A stretch of DNA of 64,000 bases. Origin: Macrotrachela quadricornifera. Lineage: Eukaryota > Rotifera > Eurotatoria > Philodinida > Philodinidae. A program made the position numbers and the translations under genes. The stretch lies in the NCBI GenBank assembly GCA_022393335.1, contig JAJEKB010021049.1, positions 863,310 through 927,309 on the forward strand. Direction: 5' to 3'. The notes under the pieces are model-generated. The model did no database searches and was not told where the DNA came from. It saw only the letters and a program-made list of their open reading frames with translations. Shown here one piece after another: positions 12,266-23,085 of this stretch. Positions within the stretch are counted from its first letter, which is position 1. Every line of letters begins with the position of its first letter.

Positions 12266-12720
12266 AATAGAGTGAAAGACATTCTACCTATTTCATAAAA
12301 AAGAAAACCTTTCTAAGAAGTCTATATGAAAATAACTATGTTTGGATTATCCTAAGTAAATTACTAGAAAACTAACACATTCATGTAAATATCATATAGT
12401 TTCATATTTTTATCTTAAAATGATGATTATGACAAAATGCACTGATAAATGAGTTTACTATTTATTGTATTTTTCCATTTTCTAATACTATATAAATAAA
12501 GTTTTTAAATATCTTTGATGCTAGCAAGAATAATTTTTTTTTCATGTGTCAATGGGCAAGTTCTTTTGTGAAAATTGATCAGATATTATATTCAAAATTA
12601 GTATAATGTTTTCTATCAATCTTGTAAATAACATGATTATATTTATATCTTGTTTATTCTACTATAGTATCAATAAAACAAATTTAATGTTATCAAAATA
12701 TTTTCTTTTATTAAACGAAC
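12266..12720. other. Intergenic, no gene seen
   Basis: AT-rich 3' flank of the minus-strand F-box gene. Nothing specific is recognised. Confidence 0.4.
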
Positions 12721-14503
12721 TTATAACAATGGAAAATATTGATGAAAATTTTCTGGATAAATAAACGAACCATCTAGATCAAGATGTGTTAATTTATTGA
12801 AATTAAAATATTTTGTATCAAGGGTAAAATTCTTTGTAATCATTGTAAGTGATTCATAACTGATGTAGAGATTTAATAAACGAGGTAGATGAGTTATTTT
12901 TGCAAAGAGAAATTGTTCAGCATAATCCATATGTGCCAAGTTTAGATGAAGTAGTTTAAGATGAGAAAATGTAATCAATGTTGTAGATGAATGTTTTTTG
13001 CTCTGTTGTGGTTTACAATTACGTATATATAATATTTCAAGAAAAGGTAAATCATTTGATATTAATTGAAAGAATTTATGTTCAAAAGAATAATTATCAA
13101 TTATTGTTAAGCATCGAACTGTATGAAACATACCTCCTGGAAAAGAATTATTGACATCAGGTAAATATTCAAATTCATATGGTATTGAATAGATATGGCA
13201 TTTAACTTGGATCGAATGTGAATTTATATCAACATATGAACCAATCTGTGGATATCCTCTTCCATTGAAACTACGTTGAATATATTCATTCGATGAATGA
13301 TAAATTTCTTTCTTACATGTATAGACAAGTGTTTGAATACTAAACGTAAATTCTTTTAATTTTATCATATGACAAAGAAGTTAATCATATAATTGAATAC
13401 CATCAATAAAATTTGAATCATATACATGTATTTCTATTAATAAATATAATTTCAATTCTTCAAGATTTATCATTCGACGAATTAATGGAAAAACTACAGT
13501 ATTAATATCATCATATACTGTATATGTAAGTGAAATCAATGTCAAATGTTTTAATTTTGGAAGTTTTTTCTACAAAGAATATTAACATTCTCAATATATG
13601 TATCTGATTAGTTTATTTATTCGTTGTTTTTTTTGTCAATAGAAAAATAATGATCGAAATTCTACCTACCGTGTTATCTATGCGTTTTAGCGGATAGAAA
13701 ATCCTTTCCACACGAATAATTAATGTTGATAAACACTCAAGATGTATATTAAGAATAAATAGACATTCGGTTAAAGAACGGACATTGATCTGTAATTTAG
13801 TTAAAATTGAAGACGGATAATTTGTTGCTGGTAAAAATGAAAGCCGACTCCAATGTTTTCGTTCAAGAAATAGATCACCAAAATTTAAATGGAATAATTT
13901 CTTACATACAGATAAAATCAATATAAAAATATTTGAGATAGTAATATACTTTCCTTTATTTGCATTTTTAAAATCAATATTAAGATGTGTAATTTGTTTA
14001 CTAAGAAGTTCACGTAGAATGGAATCGTCTACAATTAAAAAAATAGATACGATTTTTTTTATTTATATCTAATCAATAAAATTATATATTATACTTGTTA
14101 AATATTCAAGAAGTTCTTCTGTTTCAAAATTAATAAATGATAATGAATACAGTTGAGGATAATTACCAGCAAGAAGAATACGTTTCATTGAATATGGTTC
14201 AACAGTAAGTCTATTTACTTGATGATGAATTTGACATAAAATTTTGTCACAAATTTTTGAAAGAATTTTATCATCTATTGAAAAGGTCTGATCATACAAT
14301 GATTTGATAGTCCTGACAGTCATATTAAGATTACGAATAGTAAGAGGATCAACTACCAATCGATCAAATCGTTCATTGACACCTACCAGTGAATAAAGAA
14401 CATCAATCATGTTCATTTTCTTACAAATGATGAGTAAAATTTCATCTGGTAAATCGAGTATATTGAAGCAGTTATTCATATCTAACTCATATAATGTATT
14501 CAT
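12721..14503 (-). pseudogene. F-box/leucine-rich-repeat-like gene with internal stop
   Basis: Three exons join in phase on the minus strand: 14503-14095, 14028-13670 and 13569-12721, 539 codons in total. The N-terminus carries an F-box (ILDLPDEILLIICKKM..DVLYSLVGVN), the module that binds Skp1 in SCF ubiquitin ligases. The rest resembles irregular leucine-rich repeats (LKHLTLISL, LPRLLNLYISY, LTHLDLDG), expected to recruit substrates. A TAA at 13381-13383 interrupts exon 3. In the paralogue at 23.1 kb the matching position is Asp in FNDIL, so this is a nonsense mutation rather than a missed intron. Downstream the frame stays open for over 200 codons, so the loss looks recent. A truncated F-box protein of about 320 residues could still be made. 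Confidence 0.75.
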
Positions 14504-15357
14504 CTGAATCTATCTCTCTTTATATATATAAATTATATTCTTTCTGCTATATAAGAACAATGAAAAATGGACGAATATTAACTTCGTTATGTTGCACTAT
14601 AACGGATAGCCAATAGTATTTTTCTTTTTATCTAATATTTTTTCGTTAGATTTGTGTTAGAAAATGACGATATATATTGTTTCCTCCTTCTTTTTCTTTC
14701 CTTTTTTTGTTCTATATATGTTGTGTATTTGACTTGACCTCTTCTCTCTTCTTTTCTTATTTTTCTTGACTGGCCGATACGTCATCCATGGTCAATCGTT
14801 GTGTTTTTGTTGTGAAGGTCAGATCATCTCTTTTTTTGAATAAAGAGAGTCGCTCTACACAACATCAAAGCTAGTTTGATCTATGTGAAGACTAATGTCT
14901 CACAGTTGGTGACAGCAGTCTGCCGTCTCATCACACCTTCTTTTAAATCAAATCATATCAGATCAATTCTACTAGTTCCCATCGCTCTGTGCAATCTTCC
15001 ATACCATTCAAATGGGTCGCCGCCGCTTCCCCATTACAATCGCAGCTACCCAGACTAGTTTAATATGCAAAAATAACGTATACGGTAGAATAAATGGTCT
15101 TCTTTGTATTTTGCAAGCAGAAATGTCCATCACGGTTGAGAATCTGCCACTGCCGCACCGCGCCGATCGTCAGGAAAACGCTACCACGACGCGCCATTGA
15201 AAAGCTGACCGCTACCGCCATACTATTTTAAAAAAGCTTTGAATTTTCAAGGTTGTGGCTAGTTTAAACTAGAGTTGCTTTTGCCAATCAATCAGATTCG
15301 TCAAGCTCTACCGTGTAGCATACATTAACGTTGAGATTATGTATAAATTTCTAAGTT
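14504..15357. other. Intergenic, no gene seen
   Basis: Contains the F-box gene's upstream region. From about 14760 onward the composition changes to a less AT-rich sequence that may belong to a decayed mobile element, but no termini or coding frame could be defined. Confidence 0.4.
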
Positions 15358-15377
15358 TTCGAACATTCTTTCATAGA

Positions 15378-15420
15378 GAAGCTGCCGCCACCGCTACGGC
15401 GGCAGTGGCGGCGCTGCGAT
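15378..15420. repeat. GC-rich hairpin
   Basis: A short GC-rich island in AT-rich DNA contains CTGCCGCC ... GGCGGCAG with a loop of about 8 bases, followed by TGGCGGCGCTGC. It adjoins the left arm of a large inverted repeat and probably belongs to that element. Confidence 0.6.
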
Positions 15421-15430
15421 GAACATCTCT

Positions 15431-16305
15431 GTTTGCAAGTATCTCTCTCATATAGTGACGTATATATTCGAGTATTCTTTTCAAAAGATAGCCCATGAAA
15501 TTCTCTGAAAAAAACATTATAAAAAGAGTTCTTCCAACGTATAACTATGGAGTTATATTCAGTCAACACTACAATGCTCTAAACTGACCCATTTCCAAAT
15601 TCACATTTTTATTAAACTAATGGTTTTATTTTCTTCCAGCAAATCAGACACGAAATGTTATTCTAATGCAAGTTTCTAGCGTTTTCAAGTGTAAGTTTTT
15701 GTCCGAGCTTGATAGATGACACTCAAAAACGATTGCAACGTTTTAAAGGCTAATCTTTATACAATAAATGAGTCGAAACCACTGAGAGTTCTTGTTATAT
15801 GCCTCAAATATTGCAGAAAAGCACTTTTTACCATTCTTTTTGCATTAAACTAATAGTAAAAACATTTTTCTTCAAGTTTGTAATAAATCTAAATGAGTAA
15901 TAATTTTATATTTAACACCACAAAATTAAAAGTGATTAACCTTACTCAAAGGTTGAAGAGGTGACTTGAACAGAGAAGAAAAAGAGAAAGGTTTTGTTTG
16001 AATAAATACATAGTATGTGATGAAAAGTTATCCACTAAACTGATAGAGCTTTTTGTGGACGACAAAATGGCTCACATAGTCTTTTTGTGTAGAGTCAAAA
16101 GATTGGTGTAAAATCGTTAGTATGAAACGAATGCATTGAAAGTGGACACTTTCGAAAGCTGACAGTGTTGATTGGCCATAATTCCATAGTTATTCGTTGG
16201 AAGAATTCCTTTCATAATGATTTTGTAGAGAATTTCATAGATTATATTTTGAAAAAAAATTCCTCAAAAATATACACGTCACAATTTGAGAGGGATACTT
16301 GCAAA
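15431..16305. mobile_element. Foldback-type element with about 145-bp inverted arms
   Basis: The left arm (about 15431-15575) pairs with the reverse complement of the right arm (about 16168-16305) at an estimated 75% identity. Shared blocks include GCAAGTATC, TGAAATTCTCT and TTCTTCCAACG, then ATAACTATGG. The inner sequence of about 590 bp has no transposase-like frame. It is probably an old non-autonomous DNA transposon. No clear target-site duplication was found, so the limits are those of the arms. Confidence 0.7.
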
Positions 16306-17382
16306 ATACTATGAAGGCTGTTTATTCTGCCGCACCTATTAGAACTATTTATGTCAATGATCTTCTTCTGACCTATGATTATAATCATGGTTTGATGCAA
16401 ACTGTTGTTCTTCGAAGAATTTGGTCATATTCTCGCTATTATCTAGTCACATATCTTCACGATGACTGTACCGCTGAATTACCTTACATAGAAAGCTGAG
16501 TCCAGTTTCTCGATAAAATCTCACCATCGAAGATTATTTCAGTTGTGTCATCGTCTCACTATTTTCATCTTCAAGACCTTTGTGATTGTACTGACTATTA
16601 TTTTCGCCAAATTCCTTCGTTTGTCTTCAGATAGCATCTAAATCTCGTAGGTAGCCCTGTATCAAAAGATTTCTTGACCATAATGAACTTATCTCTGTTG
16701 AATTTATTGTGTAAGAAGTCATTTGATAATGATGATGATTACTAGCTTGAATTATTTGAGAAACATGAAATGAACCAGTTTCAATTCCGTTGTCACATCG
16801 AAGATTTTTCTCAACTCATTTGTCATCACTCCGTTATTATATCATATTTATAATTAACATCTCTGTGATCAGTGGCGTATCCAGAGGGTGGGTGTCTAAT
16901 TGAGCAATTACCCACTATTAGAAAATCTCATTGTCCATGCACATTCAAAAACTCAAACTGTGCAATTTTAATGCGCTGTCTCTTGATAAGATTTAATCAT
17001 TTGATCACATCAAATAAGTCAGAAAAATCAATCGACTATCTTTTCCATCGAATCAATAGATTCAATGAGAACGGTTCAATGGTATTTTTTAGTTAAAATA
17101 CTTGCTACTACACTCAAATTTGCTAATGAAAAACTGGGATGAATACTTAACGGCTTGTCTAAACATATATGAAACCATATTGAATGGAAACGATTGAAGC
17201 AATTTAAGAATTAAAATATAAATAATTTAAACAGAAAAATTCAATTAAAATCAATTGAGTGGATAAATGAAAGTGCTTTGAAAAAACAATTCAGATATTG
17301 CGAGTAGTTGCAATGAAATGATAATATGCTATTTAGAGAATATATAGTTAGCTGAACATCAGTGTCTTAGCCAACACAGTAG
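16306..17382. other. Intergenic with one hAT-like terminus
   Basis: No protein-like frame. At about 16874-16890 a sequence CAGTGGCGTATCCAG resembles the termini of hAT-type elements, but no partner end was found. Confidence 0.35.
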
Positions 17383-17800
17383 TGTAGAACTCGTTAATTT
17401 GATTCGAGTATTAAAATTTTACTCGAGTTTTAAACTTTTAATACTCGAGTACTCGAATTTTACACTATTTCACTACTGTCTACAGGATGCTGCCTACACG
17501 ATTCTGCCTAAAGGATGCTTCGCATAACATGCCGCGCGCAGGATGCTGAAAGTAATTCACAGAGGAGACACGATGTCCCTTGCATCTGACAGTAACCTAC
17601 AAGTAGCGGTTCTTTCACAACATCATCCACACCCATGCCCTCACCCTGACGCTCTCACCCTCAGCACTATGTGTATTACTTCTAGCATCCTGCAGGAAGT
17701 ATCCTGTAGTTAGCGCAGTTAATCTTTCATGTATCAATAGTTGAATAGTTGAAAACTCGAGTAAAATTTTAATACTCGAGTAGGGTCTTCGAGTTCTACA
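17383..17800. mobile_element. 418-bp MITE with 50-bp terminal inverted repeats
   Basis: The left end TGTAGAACTCG ... CGAGTATTAAAATTTTACTC is mirrored by the right end at about 17745-17800. Both contain the inner palindromic motif ACTCGAGTATTAAAATTTTA. The middle has several copies of an AGGATGCT or AGCATCCT motif (near 17484, 17510, 17550 and 17690). There is no coding capacity. Target duplication is not evident. Confidence 0.75.
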
Positions 17801-17941
17801 TGTATGTCGAAGACCAAAGTTAGTGTCTATATTCTGTATTTTTTTTCCACTTTTCAAAAGATGAAATAGTTTTTTCGTACATCAAAGCACAATCTTTCAT
17901 TAAAAAGAAAAAAATACATTTGTAAAGAATTTATTTTCTTT

Positions 17942-18720
17942 TCAGTTCTTTTTCATTTCTTCCAGCTCGTCGTCGACATGTTCCATTGATTTACGAGCAT
18001 TTTCGATTTGATTCTGACATTTTCTTTTTTTTTCTTCCAGTTCTTTAATTCCTAAAAAGAGAATTTTTCTATGAAAAATGAAGCGCTCATTTTATGCTTA
18101 CTTTGACAAATTTCTTCATATTCAAGTTGTTTAATTTCTTCTAATCTATTGGCTAATTCGGTTTTCATTGCTTCTTGAACACGCATATGTAATTAACCAA
18201 TTTCGAATAGCAATGGAATCGGCTGGATTATTAGGATATGTGATGCTTAATCGAAAAAAGATCAACATATTCAGAAATAAAACAATTCTATAAGTAAAAT
18301 TATACCTCATTGAGTTGTTTTCTTTTTCATCCATGGAAAATTCCGGCAAATCGTAGTGTTCGATTACCAGTGGACCACGATAAAGATCATTCCTTAAAAA
18401 AAAAAGTTTGTATAATCATATTGCAGTAACACTTTTGAGAATTGTGTTAAATCTTACGAGAAAAAAAGATATTTATTGATATCTTTCAGACTGTTCACAA
18501 TAGGATACTTCTCGATATGTCACATAGTCGAATCAAATTGATAATTTAAAATATCAACGGGAATGTAAATCTTTTCTATTCGACTATCTAGAAATAATTG
18601 ATAAATTTCTTCGATGGATAAATTCGTCGATATGTTCGAGATTTTGATTGTTTTCTTCCAATCCAAATGAGAAAAATAATTTAATTAATTAAAGACTACA
18701 TTTATCTTGCTTGTGATGTG
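17942..18720 (-). pseudogene. Frameshifted coiled-coil gene, family not recognised
   Basis: On the minus strand several short exons can be followed. An upstream segment around 18560-18660 reads like an RNA-recognition-motif start (IKISNISTNLSIEEIYQLF) and then meets an in-frame TGA near 18520. An exon at about 18302-18393 encodes NDLYRGPLVIEHYDLPEF and more. A further exon starts with ITYPNNPADSIAIRNW. It then needs a 1-base shift near 18185 to enter a clear coiled coil (MKTELANRLEEIKQLEYEE). After a small intron it continues as KELEEKKRKCQNQIENARKS and ends at 17942. Coding-like composition and intron signals are good, but the frame is broken at least twice. I cannot name the family. Confidence 0.45.
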
Positions 18721-19139
18721 TGCAATAATTCTAGAGTTTCTTTTGTTTTGCCACGACTTTGGATTAAATTCGAAGAATTAGTCGATGACCTAGGAGACGT
18801 GAGAAGAACAAGTTACGTGCTGTTGAAATATTGTGCTTTTTTTCTTTTTGTTCTCACATGAAACTATTCGAATGACTCAGATTGTTTTCCGTTTGGTTAA
18901 TAAGTGTTTATTTATTACGTGTGTGTCACATTGATTGAATATGATTTGATCGATGGCTGGCGTTTTCTCATTCCAATAAAATCAGTTGATCTGAATAAAA
19001 TATTTTATTTTAATGATAAATGAATCGAAATTAATTGAAAGAATTTCTTTCAATGAACTAGATATTTTTTCGAATAAATAAAATTGAGATAATATTATCT
19101 GACGACATCTACCTTATAGCTTGTTGTCAACTCTGATAT
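18721..19139. other. Intergenic, no gene seen
   Basis: AT-rich spacer between the coiled-coil relic and the hAT-like MITE. Confidence 0.4.
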
Positions 19140-19147
19140 GGAACAAG

Positions 19148-19431
19148 TAGTGGCGGTGCCAGACTACTAGCGCCCCTCTTGTTTTGGGAGCGGGGCAGGG
19201 GAAGGTGGCGCCACCTATACACACGCCAAATTTTCAAGGATGCATGAGACTATCAGAATCACTAGGGGTGGAAATAGAACACCTGCTTGTCCCTTGTTCT
19301 AAAGAGAACAATAGACGGTACCGCTACCCTACTGACACTGTATTATTCATAACATGATGTACATATAGGTGGTACCACCTTCCACTGCCCCCCAAAACAA
19401 AAGGGGCGCTAGTAGTCTGGCGCCGCCACTA
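19148..19431. mobile_element. 284-bp hAT-type MITE with 8-bp target duplication
   Basis: The terminal inverted repeats are about 75 bp long. Both ends begin TAGTGGCGGYGCCAGACTAC and continue through TAGCGCCCCTYTTGTTTTGG to AAGGTGG. The flanks are GGAACAAG (19140-19147) and GGAACAAC (19432-19439), an 8-bp target duplication with one mismatch, the length typical of hAT transposons. There is no coding capacity; it would move using a hAT transposase in trans. Confidence 0.88.
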
Positions 19432-19439
19432 GGAACAAC

Positions 19440-19869
19440 CAGCTCCTAGTTAATGTTTCTGACTAATTCTTTTTAATATTTTGCACTTATCCATCCACAT
19501 ATATTAGATGACATTAGAAAATAAAAACATTCGTTTGTGTCTAATATTTTATGAGATCAATTCTTTAAATATGACAAGTCAACATGAATAATCTAGTTTA
19601 TAAAAATATATAAGGTAAACAATCAGAAATCGTTTTGTAAATAATACACTTTTTTTTCGTTTTTGTAGTTTTATTATCAAAAAGAACAAAGAGAATAAAG
19701 AAGAAATGTAACAAAAAATTAATTACCTGTGGAGGAAGAAGAAGAAGAAAAAAATATATATTCTCTTTCTCGTAGAGAAGAGTTTTACAAACATAAATTG
19801 TTTGTTTGTTTGCTTGCTAGTATGTCCGCACCCCACTGATTTCTCCAAAACTTATGTAAAAGTAAAACA
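19440..19869. other. Intergenic, no gene seen
   Basis: AT-rich with A/G runs; no feature recognised. Confidence 0.4.
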
Positions 19870-20195
19870 GGGATTTTTCTTATAAGGGTTGACCGAAGGC
19901 TAATCAGGGACGAGGAATTCAAATCTGAGGTTAGTTTTTTAAAATTCTTTTATCGATCAATTTTTTTAGGCAAAAGACCACTTTTTTACAAAAAAAAATT
20001 TTCATAAGAGTTGACCGAAGAGTAATCGAGGACGAGGAATTCAAATCTGAGGTTAGTTTTGTAAAAATTTTTTGAAGCTCTAATTTTTAAACAAACGACA
20101 AATTTTTAACAAAGACCATTTGTTTTTATGAAGTTTGGTCAAAAGCAGTTGAGGTCGAGCAACTTGAATCTGACTTCGATTTTTTTAATTTTATA
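19870..20195. repeat. Tandem repeat, about 122-bp period, three units
   Basis: The block TTGACCGAAGRSTAATCRRG followed by GACGAGGAATTCAAATCTGA occurs near 19889 and again near 20011 with few differences. A third, degraded unit (GGTCAAAAGCAGTTGAGGTC) follows near 20137. It is a short minisatellite-like array with no coding potential. Confidence 0.75.
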
Positions 20196-21404
20196 AATGA
20201 ATAGCTTGACGGTAGTCTAGCAACACGATTTCTACGAGAAAGAGCTAAGCGAGTCTTTAGACGAGCATTACTTGTAAATAAATATAATTAAATTATTGAG
20301 ATCGCTAGGCCTTTCAAATTGATAATTCTTTTTCAAGCGATTTTTTGTATGTGATGTTGAGGAATATTATCAATGGATGGTGATATCGAAGGATGTGTGA
20401 ACAATTAGTGTGAAAAATAGAAGATTATTGCAAAACATAGAAGGTTATTGTCAATCATAATATTGAAAAACAGAAGATTATTTAATTTTAAATGAATCTG
20501 GTGTGGAAGAATATTATCAATCATAATCATGAACAAGGGGGATATAACTGATTTTTTGATTGCCTGTTGATTGCCAATGTTTGCTTTGATTGCAATCAGT
20601 TATTTCCCCTCTGGAATTTTATCGTAAAAAAAATACGCTGACGCGATCATGATCGGGTACCCCCGACGTATACGATTTTCACTATCTTACTATAAGATAA
20701 TATAAGTTCGTTTTCGTTGCTGATGTTCTTGATTTTAAATGCTCGTATGTTAAAAAAGAAAAAATGAATTCATTCATACAGACCTTGTCAAGCGCGAAAC
20801 AGCGAAGACTTTAGTCACGAAATCTCTTGAGATCTTTCGAAGTCTTTTGAAATTCCATGAAGTTCGATGAACTCTTTTGTAGTCGCTCAAAACTTTGAAG
20901 CCTCTGCTAGTGAAGTCTTGAAGTCTACTATTTTCCCCTTGGATCTTGCGAAAGGATCCTGAGACAGCCCAAATTGACGATAGGAAAAGTTTTTTACTAA
21001 TCGTTCTTTTTAAACCAAAATGTAAGAATTTATCACGGAGCGACAACTATTTACAAATGAAGCTGTTCAAAAAATAATTTCTGAAAGATACTTTATAGAT
21101 GATCTATTTTGATAGTTCATAATAAATAATTTTCAATTATTGAAGATATGTACATTCCCTAGTTTCACGAATCCTGAATTTATATTTATTATTGTATTTT
21201 ATTTTTAAAGCTCTTATTGCTGAATATGAAAGTGTTTTATAATGTAATTGTATATATGATAAATGTGTTTATCATAATTGATAAAAAGTCTGGTCATCAA
21301 TTAACAGGTTGTGTTTGTTTACCTGGTAAATAGAATTCATTTTTTAAATATATATTTAAAAGAAAATAATGTTTCTTTAAAGATTATAAAGGTGAAAATT
21401 GTGA
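20196..21404. other. Intergenic with short degenerate repeats
   Basis: Around 20350-20540 short repeats of GAATATTATCAAT and AGAAGATTATT recur. Around 20800-20930 a degenerate 12-14-base motif (GAAGTCTTTTGAA-like) recurs and creates a spurious minus-strand frame. No gene is supported. Confidence 0.45.
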
Positions 21405-21902
21405 TATTATATCTAAAATGATTATTTCCTACCATTCCATCAGAGATTTCTAATGTATTAGTATTAATTCCTCCATAAAGTTCAGATATTTGCATTGATT
21501 TTCGATTTAAAATTCTAACATCAACAATAGCCATTCAATTTTATCGTGTCTAAATGATCAACAAAACTGTGACAGTAGAATGAAGATCTTAAATCACTTG
21601 TGTTCCATCTTTTGCTATCGTTGGTAAAAATATTAATGCTTTTTGAAGAATATTTCACACACTAGTTTTGTAATCACCAGCTCCACCAATTAACATTGTA
21701 CTATGTGCGAAGAAAAATTTGATTATAAAGTTGTAAAGCTTTACCACCTTGTGCTGGCCAATATTCATAATTTAAATCTTAAATTATGCACATTTTATTG
21801 TTTGATGAATATTTCTATATTCATATAAATCTTTATCAGTTTGAGGAAAAAGATCTCAAAGAATTCCAAGAAAAAGTATTGTATCTTCTTTAAGTAATTT
21901 TG
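21405..21902 (-). pseudogene. Dynein heavy chain relic (AAA2 region)
   Basis: The minus strand reads LLKEDTILFLGIL-stop-DLFPQTD, then KLYNFIIKFFFAHSTMLIGG with an eroded Walker A (GAGDYKTSV), and finally ILNRKSMQISELYGGINTNT...ISDGMVG. The last block matches the AAA2 signature of dynein heavy chains (NPKSITMGQLYG.FD...WSDG). Many stops and shifts interrupt it (for example TGA in LGIL*DLF), and the arginine and lysine context of the nucleotide site is lost. This is a short, long-dead fragment of a motor protein gene. A second dynein fragment from the next AAA module lies at 44.4-45.1 kb on the same strand. Confidence 0.7.
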
Positions 21903-23085
21903 TCTTTTTTTGTATTTAGGGATATGTTTGAATAGATTTATAAAATTAATCTATTCTAAATGTCAAATCAGAAAATATTCTTATTGGAAAATATAGAATT
22001 TTGAAATGTGGTGAATTTTTTAAAGAATCATTCATTTTCATTCTACCGAATTTTGGATGATCAACTGAAAAAATACGTTGATATACAAATAAAATTTCTA
22101 TAATAGATTGAGTATTTATTTTAAAAGACAAACAATTCATTGTGGTACATTAGATTATTTACTACCGCAGAACTCTTTTATGAAAATGATCATGATGAAA
22201 ACAAAATTAATCTTTCATGTCCTGATGTTCGTACATATAAAATGTTAATTATATTCTTTTTTGTTTTTTTTAAGATTAATAGTAAACCATCATTTGATAA
22301 TCAAAGTCAATATGAAATAATTTGAATGATGCTGCACAGCATACTTCGATATTAAAAAAAATACAGATACAACTGTTATTGAAGATAAATATATTAAACG
22401 AAAGAAAACATTAAATAGAGAAAATTATATTTCAATACTCTATTTAAATATTTGGATTTTCTCTATTTTATTTTTCTTTGTATAAATATCATTTATTTCT
22501 ATTTAGTAATTTCTTATCTTAGATTTCTATGTAATCTATATGAGTTAAATAGTTATTATTTTATGAATCATCAGAAAAATAAAGAATACCGATAAAAATA
22601 TTTCAAGAGAAATTCTCTTTCAAACTGTGTTTTTATTTTCTCAATAAAATTATTTTCATGTAGTTGGAAGACGTAAGAACATATGAACACAATAAATGTC
22701 ACACGAATCAACTTCATAGTTTATTTCTATAACTTCAAAGTTTTACTTTGTCAGAACAAATTAATATTATAAATAATCAATATTAGAGTTGTTTATAATT
22801 TATTAAAATAATGAACTCTTAAAAATGAATTTCATTCAAAGTGCATCAGTGAATATCATGTTTAACATTAATTGTCTTTTCTTATTATATTTCATATCAC
22901 CAGACAGCCGCCTACCATAAATGAGAAGAAAATAAAAATTTAGGCAAATAGAAAAATAACATTGATCGTTCATCATTGTCTGATATGACTATATTAATAT
23001 TATTCTCATAGATGTCAATGAAAAGATGTATATATACATAATGTGAAAGGTAGTCGTTTAATCAAACAAATAATAATCGTGAAAG
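21903..23085. other. Intergenic, no gene seen
   Basis: AT-rich spacer. Frames on either strand (21946-22325) have no recognisable domain and may be further eroded relics. Confidence 0.4.

Noticed and set aside
20774..21046. 90-codon minus-strand frame
   Set aside because: Produced by a degenerate 12-14-base repeat; no start context, domain or intron signals.
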